Of a DNA stretch of 35,300 nucleotides, positions 10,853-21,800 are shown piece after piece. The stretch is from Nemertoderma westbladi. Taxonomy: Eukaryota > Xenacoelomorpha > Nemertodermatida > Nemertodermatidae. The DNA is taken from the NCBI GenBank assembly GCA_032718475.1, contig JAUCBJ010001470.1, forward strand, positions 1 through 35,300. Direction: 5' to 3'. The notes under the pieces were generated by a model. The model did not search any database and was not told the DNA's origin. It saw only the letters and a program-made list of their open reading frames with translations. A program made the position numbers and the translations under genes. Within the stretch, counting starts at the first letter, position 1, and each line of letters opens with the position of its first letter.

Positions 10853-11666
10853 ATATCGATGGTGTTTTATCATAACCACTTAACACTCAAAAACCTAATT
10901 GTTCAGGGGAGCATTTTTCTACATTCTAATTCCCCTATGGTACCTAAGAGATAATTTTTGGTTTCATAAGGTAGATAATAAATCTTTCATGCGGTAAAAC
11001 AACACAATTAGGATTTTTAGTGACATTTAACCAATTTATCGATGTTTTTTGGGATTTGAGTGGTTATGCAAAATTTTTCACTTAAATTGTGATTTTTCAT
11101 AACGACATATCTATTAATATGTTAGGCATACGAACAAAACAATCAGTGAAATCTGTCTTTTCATGAACTGCTAACTATCTGTCCTCCTATCCATCACTTT
11201 CGGCTCCATAAAACCTGGACTTCATGTCCAATACAGTGCATTGTTTGAACAAACACAATTGCCGGTATTCAATTAAATGTCAATTAAAAATGTAAAATAT
11301 TTATTTAATCTGAAATCTGAAAAATCAGTCATGTAAAGAAGTACTTGTAGTAGTTACAATTCGAATTTCCCGCCCATTGATAGTATATTGAGTGACGAAT
11401 TTCAATCACCATCTCCTTATCTGTAATGATGGACTATGGGATTAAGTGGTTATGAAACAAAAAGCCGTTTCCCTTGACTTAATGTAAAATTGGCATTTGA
11501 GTGGTTATGCAATTTTCTGAAATGCGCTGTAACTCAAGCACACGCAACAACTAGGCTCTAATACTTTAATATAAGATTCGTAGAAGTCTAAATATGCCAA
11601 AAAACACCAAAACTCTATTTTGACAAAAATTACATTTGAGTCGTTATGATAAAACACCATCGATAT
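10853..11666. mobile_element. Non-autonomous TIR element, 814 bp
   Basis: Terminal inverted repeats of 28 bp with one mismatch: the left arm (10853-10880) starts ATATCGATGGTGTTTTATCA and the right arm (11639-11666) is its reverse complement. The inner end of the TIR holds the motif AGTGGTTATG, which recurs inside at 11059, 11445 and 11500, with a related inverted copy at 11098. No transposase frame is present. The superfamily is not clear and no target-site duplication is obvious. Confidence 0.75.
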
Positions 11667-11803
11667 GTTTGTAATTGTTATTTTGGACTTTATAACCGGG
11701 TTGGTCAATAAACTAACTATCTAACTACAGTATGGAGTGAATGAGCTCCAAATACACTGGAATTTTAACCTCATGCGGGGAGGGGACTGTTTTTAGAAGT
11801 ACT

Positions 11804-12270
11804 AAAGTGCTAACAAACAGCAGTCCTGCAATGGTAAAGTGCTAACTGTTTTAAAGTGCTAACCTAAAGTGCTAACACTCCCTGAAAAAAAATTTGTTAA
11901 GACAATTTGACTACAATTCCGGGTTCCGATTGGCTCATTTCGAAGTGTTAGCAGTTTGACCCCTTTGCAAGCACAAATTAAAAACGTCAAATAGCAACAA
12001 ATTTTAACAACTGCCCCCTAGCGACCAGATTCGGAATTATTGAAAAAGGTAAAGTGCTAACTGTTAGCACTATAGAGTTTCTCCATAAGACATATTCTAA
12101 ATGTTAGCTCTTTAAGGCTAATTTTGTTGTATAATTATTGCATAGCAGATGTTAGCGTTTTATAACTAAAATTGAAATAAATTGATTATTAATCAAGCCG
12201 AGATCACAAGAGGAGATTATGAGTTTCTGAAATGAATAATACCGGCCAACAGAAAGCATAAAGTGCTAAC
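11804..12270 (+). repeat. Cluster of AAAGTGCTAAC motifs, left side
   Basis: Six exact copies of AAAGTGCTAAC on the plus strand, at 11804, 11836, 11853, 11866, 12051 and 12260, with partial inverted copies (gttagcac at 12063). The inverted motif clusters again at 14984-15136. This layout resembles subterminal binding repeats of a DNA transposon, but no transposase is visible. Confidence 0.8.
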
Positions 12271-12439
12271 ATTAGGCCTATTCAATTCATATATTAAACG
12301 TCTATGTCTTTGCAACTAGTTCATGGATTTCTTAAAAGCATTCAATAATATGGCACATAATCACAACCATTAATTAATTTATTCTCATAATTATATATTA
12401 TTCTAAATCCTTAATCCTTGCAGAATCCTTTTCCAGAAA

Positions 12440-12665
12440 ATAGAGAGGTCATTCTGTATGTCAAATTTCGTGCAATCTCAAATTTTATTTTTTACATATA
12501 CTGCTATAACGTAAATTGCTATAAGTATTTTGAAAATGTGTCACCAATTTCTTACCCATTATTGCACACTGCTGCTATTCTTGGTCTTTTCGAGGTCAAA
12601 ACTTTAAACCTCTCTAAATACATACATAAAACCAATAAGCCATGTCCCGGAATGCAGTGTATTTA
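12440..12665. repeat. Partial copy of a dispersed foldback family
   Basis: Contains gtcaaatttcgtgcaatctc and, at the right, ccatgtcccggaatgcagtg. Both match parts of the foldback at 20873-21247 (caaatttcatgcaatctc; ccatgtcctggaatata). No other content recognised. Confidence 0.5.
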
Positions 12666-12721
12666 ATTCAATGACAGGGTATCGCCTGATAACTTTAAAG
12701 AAGTAAAAGTGTTCTGAGTCT

Positions 12722-14150
12722 GTACTCCCAGATATTCCCATTGGCGATATCTCCTTTGCAGAAGTGAAGGCTGCTGTAAAGAGCATTAAGACCAATCGTG
12801 CCAGTAGTGGAGTAGATGGTGTTCCCCCTGAGATCTTTAAAATACCTGAGTGTTTAAAGCTTATCTAGATCCCATTGATCCCTCTGGATCCCATTGAGAG
12901 ACTGCTCCTTGGATATCAGAATGGGTTCCTTAAAGGTCGTGAGACCATGGAGCCCATTTTGTTACTTAGAAGGATAATTGAAGAGATTGATCAAAAAAGA
13001 AAGACAGGCATCTGGCTGTTATCTTTGTTGACTTATTCAAGGCCTTTTATTCAGTCTCTCGCTCACGTTATGTTCAGCATACTTTCATTATATGGGATTC
13101 CTGATGAAATTATTGCAGCAATCAGATCAGTATACGATGGTTCGACAACATTTGTGTCTACTGCTGACGGCGACACAGAACCACTTTAAGTGTTATGGGG
13201 CGTCCTCCAGGGAGACACACTTGCGCCATTATTGTTCATAATTATGGTTGACTATAAGCATGTCACTAGATCATCATAATGATGATGGGGGTGATGATAA
13301 CTCCATCTACTGGCTCCAGAAGTCGAGGAAATCCTGCCAAGTACCTAACTGATCTAGACTTTGCAGATGACTTAGGAGTACTCTCAGAATCACTAGAGGG
13401 AGCCCAACGGCTCCTCAGCTCATTAGAACATGATGCTTCTAGTGTTGGTCTTTTTATTAACTCCAAAAATGATCAAAATTTTGACAGTTAACTATGAAAG
13501 TCAGCAGCAAGTCTCTGACCGGATGAGCATAAGCTCAAAGGATGGTATGCTTGTGCATGTGGACGACTTCTGTCACCAGGGTTCATGGATCCGGAAGTCA
13601 GGTGAGGACCTTCGAATACGTAAGAGAAAGGCATGGACAGCCTTGAATAGGCTTTCCAGGATTTGGAAGTCACCGAGAATTAATCGGAAACTTAAGGTCC
13701 GATTATTTAGAGCAGCAGTAGTTCCAGTACTCCTCTATGGGAGTCCATGCTGGGCTCTAACTGCAGAGGATACCAAATCTCTGGATGGCACATTCACAAG
13801 AATGCTACGCCGGGTTCACTGTGTCAAGTACAATCCACACATCTCCAACCAGACACTATATAACATTGGAGGTGTCTCATTGGTTCCCCCAGGCTTGACA
13901 CTAGAACAAACCCGCCTCCGCTTTGCAGGACATTGCTTTCGCCGTGTGGACCAGTCAGTGCATAATCTTGTTCTTTGGTAGCCTCATGCAGTGAATAAGC
14001 ATGGTGGACAGCCCATGACTTTCTTGAGACGCATCTTAAAGGACACTGGCCTTGAAGATTCGGATGATCTAGCAAATGTCATGGGTGATAGGGAGTTGTG
14101 GTGGCTCAATTTTGTCGTCAAGCCGGCACAGCATTCTATTTATTGCGTTT
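12722..14150 (+). mobile_element. Non-LTR retrotransposon reverse transcriptase, degenerate (family 1, copy 2)
   Basis: Reverse-transcriptase pieces appear in order across several frames: SSGVDGVPPEIFK (about 12800-12840), NGFLKGRETMEPILLLRRII (about 12920-12980), GVLQGDTLAPLLFII (about 13200-13250), LDFADDLGVLSES with the active-site FADD (about 13345-13395), then the C-terminal region CHQGSWIRKSGEDL..KAWTALNRLSRIWKS..LLYGSPCWALTAED (13565-13980). Stops and frame changes break the frame, so it is dead. The endonuclease domain is not seen. The clade resembles RTE-like elements, but this was not tested. Confidence 0.88.
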
Positions 14151-14983
14151 ATTGTGTTTATTGCTTTTTAATCAACCATAGATCACAATATAGATGACAA
14201 TGTGTTTCAGAAATAAATAATTCCAGTCATCATATAGTGGTAACATACTGTACATCCATAAATACATGCATTCATTGTCTTATAGCGCATTAAGGTTCTG
14301 ACCCCCTTTGGTAGCCTGAGAAATCAGCGATTGGAAATGCAGAAATGTATGTTCTATTGTTTAAAAAGGAGAACAATTTTTTAGGATTCTCTATTTTATT
14401 TTGAAAATGAAAAATATAGAACGTTATAAAATATTTTAATTGAACATATTTTATATGTTTGAGTACATTTTCACAAATGAAATTAGCAAAAACTTGGTAG
14501 TATAAAATTTGGTGTGTACACCACCCCCCCCCCCCCCCCCCACCCCCCAATTCAGTTTCTAACCAATTTGAAACGTTGAAATAATGTTACCAACCAATTT
14601 GTAACGTTCAAATAATGTAATTTAAATTTATTCTGAACATCTTGATTTTCAAACAATCAATAACACTATAAGAAACATTATAAAAACTATGTTCTGTAAT
14701 GTTACATAAATTTTAATATAAATATTTTGATTCTATTGACGTTGTTGAAACTAAATAAATATTGATATTTTTGAAACAAATGATTACATAATTAATATTA
14801 TAATATATTCAATATCCTTTCACATCCCAAAGAACGAATAATGAGTTAGCATTTTATGATGTGTGGTGTCTTGAAATATTCAACACAAAAACACTTAATC
14901 ATTATCTTTCAAGATTTACAGATACCATCATTTCAAACTCCTAACTTTGCTAATATTACTATTGTTATTGGTGTTTTTAGTAA
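14151..14983. other. Gene-free AT-rich stretch with poly(C) tract
   Basis: No coding signal. A C19 tract lies at 14524-14542, followed by A and C7. Confidence 0.65.
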
Positions 14984-15136
14984 GTTAGCACTTTAGAACA
15001 CTTGAGCCCTCTTGCGGGTGGTGCAGAATTGGTGTTGCTAAATGTTGCTAAAGTCTGTTACTGAGTTAGCACATTGGTACTTTCAGAAATCACTGGTATG
15101 GTGTCACTTTACCAAGGAAATCCCGCGTTAGCACTT
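14984..15136 (-). repeat. Inverted AAAGTGCTAAC motifs, right side
   Basis: GTTAGCACTTT at 14984, GTTAGCAC at 15065 and GTTAGCACTT at 15127 face the forward cluster at 11804-12270. Confidence 0.7.
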
Positions 15137-15243
15137 ACAGACTTATGTGGTGCATGTACTCCCATCTACTCCACTTGCATGATTGGTCTTAATGCTCTTT
15201 GCATAAAGCCGGCTCGACTTCGGCTTCGGAAGAAGAGATGTGA

Positions 15244-15755
15244 CCAATGGGTATTTCTGGGAGTACAGGCAACTTTTATTCCAGAAAAAAGTTCGTTTTA
15301 CCTTATGGTATTACCAGATTACAGTTCAGCAACAGCAGTATTGCATTACGGTGTGCAGCTGTGGTACCGGCCCGCTGCGGTTGCGGTGCGGCGGTTGCAT
15401 TGCTGCATTGCACGAGTGCAGTACGTGGCAAAGTGGCGGTGCGGTAGCGGTACTGTCTGACAGTATCTATGCCGAACGTACGGTAACCGTAACGTAAGCC
15501 TACTCCTACTGCTGTCTGGCTGTACTGCAATAATCCAGTAACCAGGGCAGGCATCCTTGAGATAGCAGGATAGGCATAATGCCTAATGCAGTAATGGGAT
15601 GGGATAGGCCAACGCCAACTGCCAACTCCAGAACTCTGCAACACTGTTCGTTCAGTGCAGTGCAGCAGTGAGTCGTTGTACGACTGTAATCGTAATCCTT
15701 TACTCTTCATTCACGATCATTGATCATTGTCAAATTTCAGGATTTTGGTTTAACG
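15244..15755 (+). promoter_or_regulatory. Upstream region of the Na+/H+ exchanger gene
   Basis: No TATA box is evident. Between about 15350 and 15500 the sequence is rich in tgcggt and tgcag motifs and CpG, unlike its AT-rich surroundings. At 15244-15268 there is an inverted match to 12722-12745 (ccaatgggtatttctgggag). This is the likely promoter and 5' UTR by position only. Confidence 0.35.
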
Positions 15756-15890
15756 ATGTCTCGCCCTCGCCTCCAACGCGGTGCCCCTGTTTATATTAAA
15801 TTATACCTCTTATTCGGATTATTATTTGCCGAGATTGAATTAATTTATAGCTTCACGGAACAGAATCAACTGAATGTGATGGACGACAAG
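15756..15890 (+). CDS. SLC9A6/7/9: NHE exon 1 (start, hydrophobic N-terminus)
   Basis: 45 codons from ATG in aacgATGt to AAG/gtaagt, phase 0. It encodes [11 protein letters not shown], then a hydrophobic stretch [20 protein letters not shown] typical of a signal peptide or signal anchor, and ends MDDK. Confidence 0.85.
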
Positions 15891-18800
15891 GTAAGTTAGT
15901 AAGTCTGTACGGGAACAAGCAGACAAGTGCAAGTGAAAGCGTACCGGTACCCTTTGACCCTGTTCGCTGTTTAAAACGTAGCAGCGTAGGGCCTACCCGA
16001 ACAAAAACAATAGGCCTACTGGCACTGGGTACGTTTTAACAATGATCCAATTTTACAATTAGGCCTAGGGCTACGGAAGTGCCCTAAAAATTGCATTACC
16101 AGATTACCTTGCTCCTGTCAGCCTGTCCTGTTTGCCTGTACCGGCTGACCGGTAGGCCTAACTGCCTAACAACTGAAAATACATTCCTGTGGATCGGGAC
16201 CGGGATTGCATTTTTTGCCGGTATCCCGGTTTTTCGGGATCGGGGTCCCGTTTAAACACTAGTACAGACAGAGTGAAGTTAATACAGGAATTTAATATTC
16301 TAATTATGTCCACACTTCTGCCCTTTATAAACCATCAACCTTAATCATTTACATCTGTACTTGGACTAATCGAGTAATCTCCTCGGAAATAGCAGCATAT
16401 TGAATACATTTTTGTCTCAAGTTGTTGTTCACTGACTCTTCAACATTGAAGCTACCTGACATCCTGGCTACCGGACCGGAATGTTGAAAAGTGTATGATC
16501 AAATATTATGAGCGTTCCGAAGTTATTTGGCTACGTGCGGATTTACAATGCAATATATAGCGGCAACTGGTAATAAGTAAATTCATTCGTTCATATATTA
16601 GGCCTATTACTCTACTGTATTATCTATCGTTTTATAACTTTCTATTTGACCGCAGTTACCGTCTTCCGTTACCACGGACGACCCCCCTTCCGGGCCCCGA
16701 GCGGCCACCACCCCCGCCTCCCGCACTGCTGATGTCGACCAGATCGATGAGCAGGCCGAGCGGATGGTGGAAGCCCTGCACCGCACCGACGCAGTGGCTC
16801 TACTTACCTTCTTATTCCTGGTTATTTTGACTCTTGGCACCATCTGGGTGTTTAAATATCGAAGGATACCGTATTGTCATGAAAGTGGACTCGCTATGGT
16901 TTACGGTAAGATAATTTAATATAATTTGTTTTTTGAAACACCGATTTTATAATAAAAATATTATCCCAAAATTGTAACATTACTTGGTTAGCTTAAACCG
17001 ACTTTTTATCAAGCACAATATATCTTATCCCAGCTTTATATTCAATAGCAAAGTAATGTAGACTTTGCAGCTCCAGATGTTGAATTTTACAATGAAACCT
17101 AACCTGACCTCTAGCGGTTTTCCTCAGCATTTAAATTTTATTATTATTGATAAATTTGAATACTACTATCTAAATCTACAGCATTTTATGCTACGCTACA
17201 TCCCCCAGGTATGATTATTGGTGCTATACTCCACTATGCTACGCTACATCCCCCGGGTATGATTATGGGTGCTATACTCCGTTATGCTACATCCCCCAGG
17301 TATGATTATGGGTGCTATACTCCGTTATGCTACATCCCCCAGGTATGGTTATGGGTGCTATACTCTGCTACGCTACATCCCCCAGGTATGATTACGGGTG
17401 CTATACTCCGTTATGCTACATCCCCCAGGTATGGTTATGGGTGCTATACTCTGCTACGCTACATCCCCCAGGTATGATTACGGGTGCTATACTCCGTTAT
17501 GCTACATCCCCCAGGTATGGTTATGGGTGCTATACTCTGCTACGCTACATCCCCCAGGTATGATTATGGGTGCTATACTCCGCTATGCTACATCCCCTAC
17601 CCCAATGACACACATTACCATCTCAACCAACGACTCAGTACCACCCCAACACGTCTGGGTTGACATATCTAACGAATCCGCTCCCGACACGATATATCGA
17701 TACGATTTGGTTGGAATAGTTCATACGGAGGAATCACACGAGTTGGAGGATATGGTGAGATCGGGTTTATGTAAATAATAAATAAGTTAGTCTGTTTTAT
17801 TTTCGTGTGTTTAACTATATGACCCACTAGTGAAACCGAGCATTACCCCGTAGAAACAGTATCTCAGTCAATATCTTAAAAGTGGACCGACTAGCACAGA
17901 GAGTGTTGAGTTTGACGACGACTGGTACAACCCCCCCCCCCCCCCCCCCCCCTTTGCACATTTTATTTTGCATTTGTTATCTAGACGACGTTTAACGCCG
18001 AGGTTTTCTTCAACGTTCTACTCCCCCCTATTATATTCTTCGCCGGATTCAGTATGAAGAGACGCTATTTCTTTAAGAACTTCGGGGCTATAATGTCCTA
18101 CGCTTTCCTTGGGACAACAATCTCGTGTTTCGTTGTTGGGTGAGTATAAGTAATTCTACTATTAGGGCCTTCGGGGTCGTCTATTTATTTTATTGTTCCT
18201 CTTTAAAGCCAATTAAGGCTATTAATTTACCCATCTCAATATACATCACCACTTTGGTAACTGAATAATAAATCAAAGGAATATAACCAAAAAAGTAATA
18301 CATTGTTAATAAACCAAAATTAAACTATTAAAACAAAGGTCATCGATACATCGTGTAAATGTGGTTTTTGTTTTTATGGTTCTAGGTTTTAGCAACAGAT
18401 CCCGGATGGTCTTAGTGCGCCATGATTTTTATTATATAATATTTGACATTTATTTGTAACTTCTGGAGCAATAAAACTCCACCCGCATACACTTTCAGTT
18501 TAGTATTAACTTTTTCGTGTGAGTTTCAGTATTAAACTGAATAAAAGTCTGTTTGTCTAAATTGATTTATTTAGCCATTTTAATACTTGTGCCGCGTCTA
18601 TGTTGGTCAGCCGATTGGTTTGTTACACTAACGAACGTAGCGAGTGAGTGCAAACTGCTAATACGAGGATCACAGAAAACGTTGCAAAACGTTTACTGTA
18701 TGCCGTTTATTTCAAAATAATTATACCAACGACTGACATCTGTTGACATTGGTTGAATTTCTTAAGCTTTTTTAACTGGAAGGAATTGATTGAGCATTTA

Positions 18801-21800
18801 GAATAACCCGTTCATACTGGTTGTATTGCAGTATAGTTATGTACGGCATCATACAACTGATCCCCGGATCCAACTTTGACTTTGTATCGTGTTTAACATT
18901 CGGTGCGCTAATCTCCGCAACCGATCCCGTAACCGTTCTCGCTATCTTCCAAGACATTCACGCGGATAAGGATCTTTACGCCCTTATCTTCGGGGAGAGT
19001 ATCCTCAATGATGCTGTGGCTATCGTTCTGACTACGTTAGTACCAGTTTGTTTAATTTACTTATCAATAAATCTTTAGAAATATCTGGAAAATTCCCTAT
19101 TAAATTTTCCAACACCCCCATTCGGGGTAAAATTAGGACGTGTGATAAAATCACCTTTACTTTAATAAATAAAATATAATGTAGTTTATTTGTAGCGCGC
19201 TATTGAGTCTCGTTTATTGTTTTGGTTAGAAAACCAAGCCATTGTAACTTTCTCCTTTGCCTTAATTAGTATAACTAACATTGGTTATATTTTCCCGGCA
19301 GTATCGCACTTAGTAATCTTTGCATCCCTCCAGGTCCATCGAGTCATACGTCCCGACCGGATCCACCCAGACGTCATTCGATGCGGCGGCCTTCTTCAAC
19401 TGTTTGGGATCTTTTATATCGATATTTGTTGGAAGTTTCGTTATGGGCATCGCTATGGGTTGTCTCACTGCTCTCATCATGAAGTTCAGTAAGATCAGAG
19501 TCTATCCGCTGTTAGAGACCTCGTTGTTCTTTCTTATGAGCTACTCAACTTTCTTACTAGCTGAAGCCGCACAGTTTACAGGTGAGTTGATTCATATATT
19601 TACTCACTAGGACTCTGCTATTTTTTTTATTAAAAAAAAATGATGAAAATATTGAACTTTAGAAAAAGGAATGTGTTAGCTGACAAGGTAGGACATAATC
19701 TTAAATTTATAAACCACAGCTAAATAATATTTCAAGCTGGATAAATAAATACGGGAGTTAAGTTTAGATTTTGTGTAGATTCTGCGATATGCGAGTTAAA
19801 ATAAATAGCCATTTACTGGATTAGTCGGTTTACAGTACCGAGCTAAGCGAGTATTCTATAGGAGATTAGTGCTATCTCCCTATGTGTGTTATATACCGTA
19901 GAGTATTATTAAAAAGGAAGAAGAAAGGGATAATAAATTAATCAAGTAATTGATTTATTAATCATTAAAATACATGAAGTGAATAATGTAAATGTTATTA
20001 ACATATTGGAATAAATTATAATTAGTTAAATTACCTTAATCTGTATTAATAATTAAATATTTAAACAGTCTTCAATAATTAGTAATTGCGTCTGTGAAAC
20101 ATTCTAGAACTATTGATTATCCAATGGTTACGATCCCTTAACCTTCCGTATCTGTTGTTCTATCGCGTCCCATTGGCTGGGGGTCACTGCGTGCAGCTGA
20201 TTGGCCCAGCCGGCCACGCCCACCGCCTCTCCCCCGTCCAACGCGATCACCTCCCCGCTCATCCAACTAGCGTAGGGCGACAGCACGTAGGCCGCCAGGT
20301 TGGCCAACTCCTCGGGGTTGCCAACCCGCCCCGCGGGTACCCGTGCGACCACCGCGTCGATGAACTGTCCGGTGGGATCCAGTCGCGAGAAGGCCCCCTT
20401 CGTCTCGACCGGGCCCGGGGACACCACGTTGAATCGCAGGCCGTGGCGGCCCCATTCCGAGGCCAACGAGCGGTACAGGGTCTCTACGCCGGCCTTGGCG
20501 CAGGCCGATGGCACAACGTAGCCCGAACCGTAGCGCGTGTAGGTCGCTGAGACAGCCAGGTAGGAACCACCCCGTTGCTGGGAGATCATTCGTTTACCTG
20601 TAAGTAAGGGATGTCAATATGAATTTTTCGCAGAGGAGAAAAAAATGCTTTTTTGTTAAATATCTTCTTTTCTTTGTTTTAAATTATCTTTTTTTTTTCG
20701 ATAAAAGGGGAGATATTTTAAATAATTAATCTGATAATAGCTAGCTAGCTATTTCCTTGAAATCTTGTAATAGTAAATACTTTATAATATAAAGTAATTA
20801 TTGGTCAAACATAACTAGAGTTTCTGAGAATATTCGAATGATTTCATATATTCGAATATTGTTAAAGCATTCGAATACACCACCATGTCCTGGAATATAG
20901 TCCTTTGAACGCCCATATCTCAGCTATTTCTCAACCAAATTCAAATTGTGTTACATATTTGGAATCCTTGCATGGCCAGCTTTCTAGCAGTACAAGTAAC
21001 AGCTATAAGGTAGAAGAATAACTGCGGTGTAACTGGTGTAATATCGCTGGAGACACTTTTTTTAAACGCTTGTAGCTAAAGATTGAAAGCAAAAATAAAA
21101 ATTCTGGCTCACCCAGTCAGTGGTCGGGAGGTGAAAATATCTCTGTTTCAAATTTCATGCAATCTCATTAAGATTTGTAGAAAAATAAGGGGGGGGGGGG
21201 GGTGTGTCACTGAATTACGACAATATATTCCAGGACATGGTGTATTCTTTTTCTAAGCAACTAAACAACTACTATTCCCCGCTGGATTTAATAATTATTG
21301 TTTGATTTTTCGATCTGCATTTCCAAGAAATAGTGAAAGGCCTAAAAGCATAACAAATTTTATTCTTAAATTGTTACTTTTTCGCTCAAAATTAGACCAA
21401 AATCGGGAGAAAAAGTTGATAGGATTGCATTGATTTTTCTTTTTTTCCCGGCGAAAAAGGTAAAACAAAATATTTTTGGTGGAATTTCTTAAATTTTATT
21501 ACATGTATTGAAAGAGCATTGACGTAGAAAAGGTTTGCAAGTAATTTGAGCAAAATCCATGCACGCACTCAAAAGTTATGGCAAATTTAGTGTCTGAAAG
21601 GCGAACTCCAACACAGAATTCAATATCCAATATTGGTTTATGTAGTTAAGCGGCTCTCTAGTTACGTAATAAATATTCGAGAACACTAAATTATTTTAAC
21701 ATTGAGTAAGGCAGCATCAGGAGTTGAAGAGAATAATGATTAGAATCGCCGTAACTATGGAAGAAATATAGTAAAATACTGCAGTTCAATTTATTTTGTA

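Noticed and set aside
15240-15710. Several overlapping frames rich in Ala/Cys/Gly
   Set aside because: Low-complexity tgcgg/tgcag sequence upstream of the exchanger; no domain, and frames overlap on both strands.
20113-20550. Plus-strand frame opposite DECR1 exon 2
   Set aside because: Shadow of the GC-rich minus-strand exon, which has clear family motifs.
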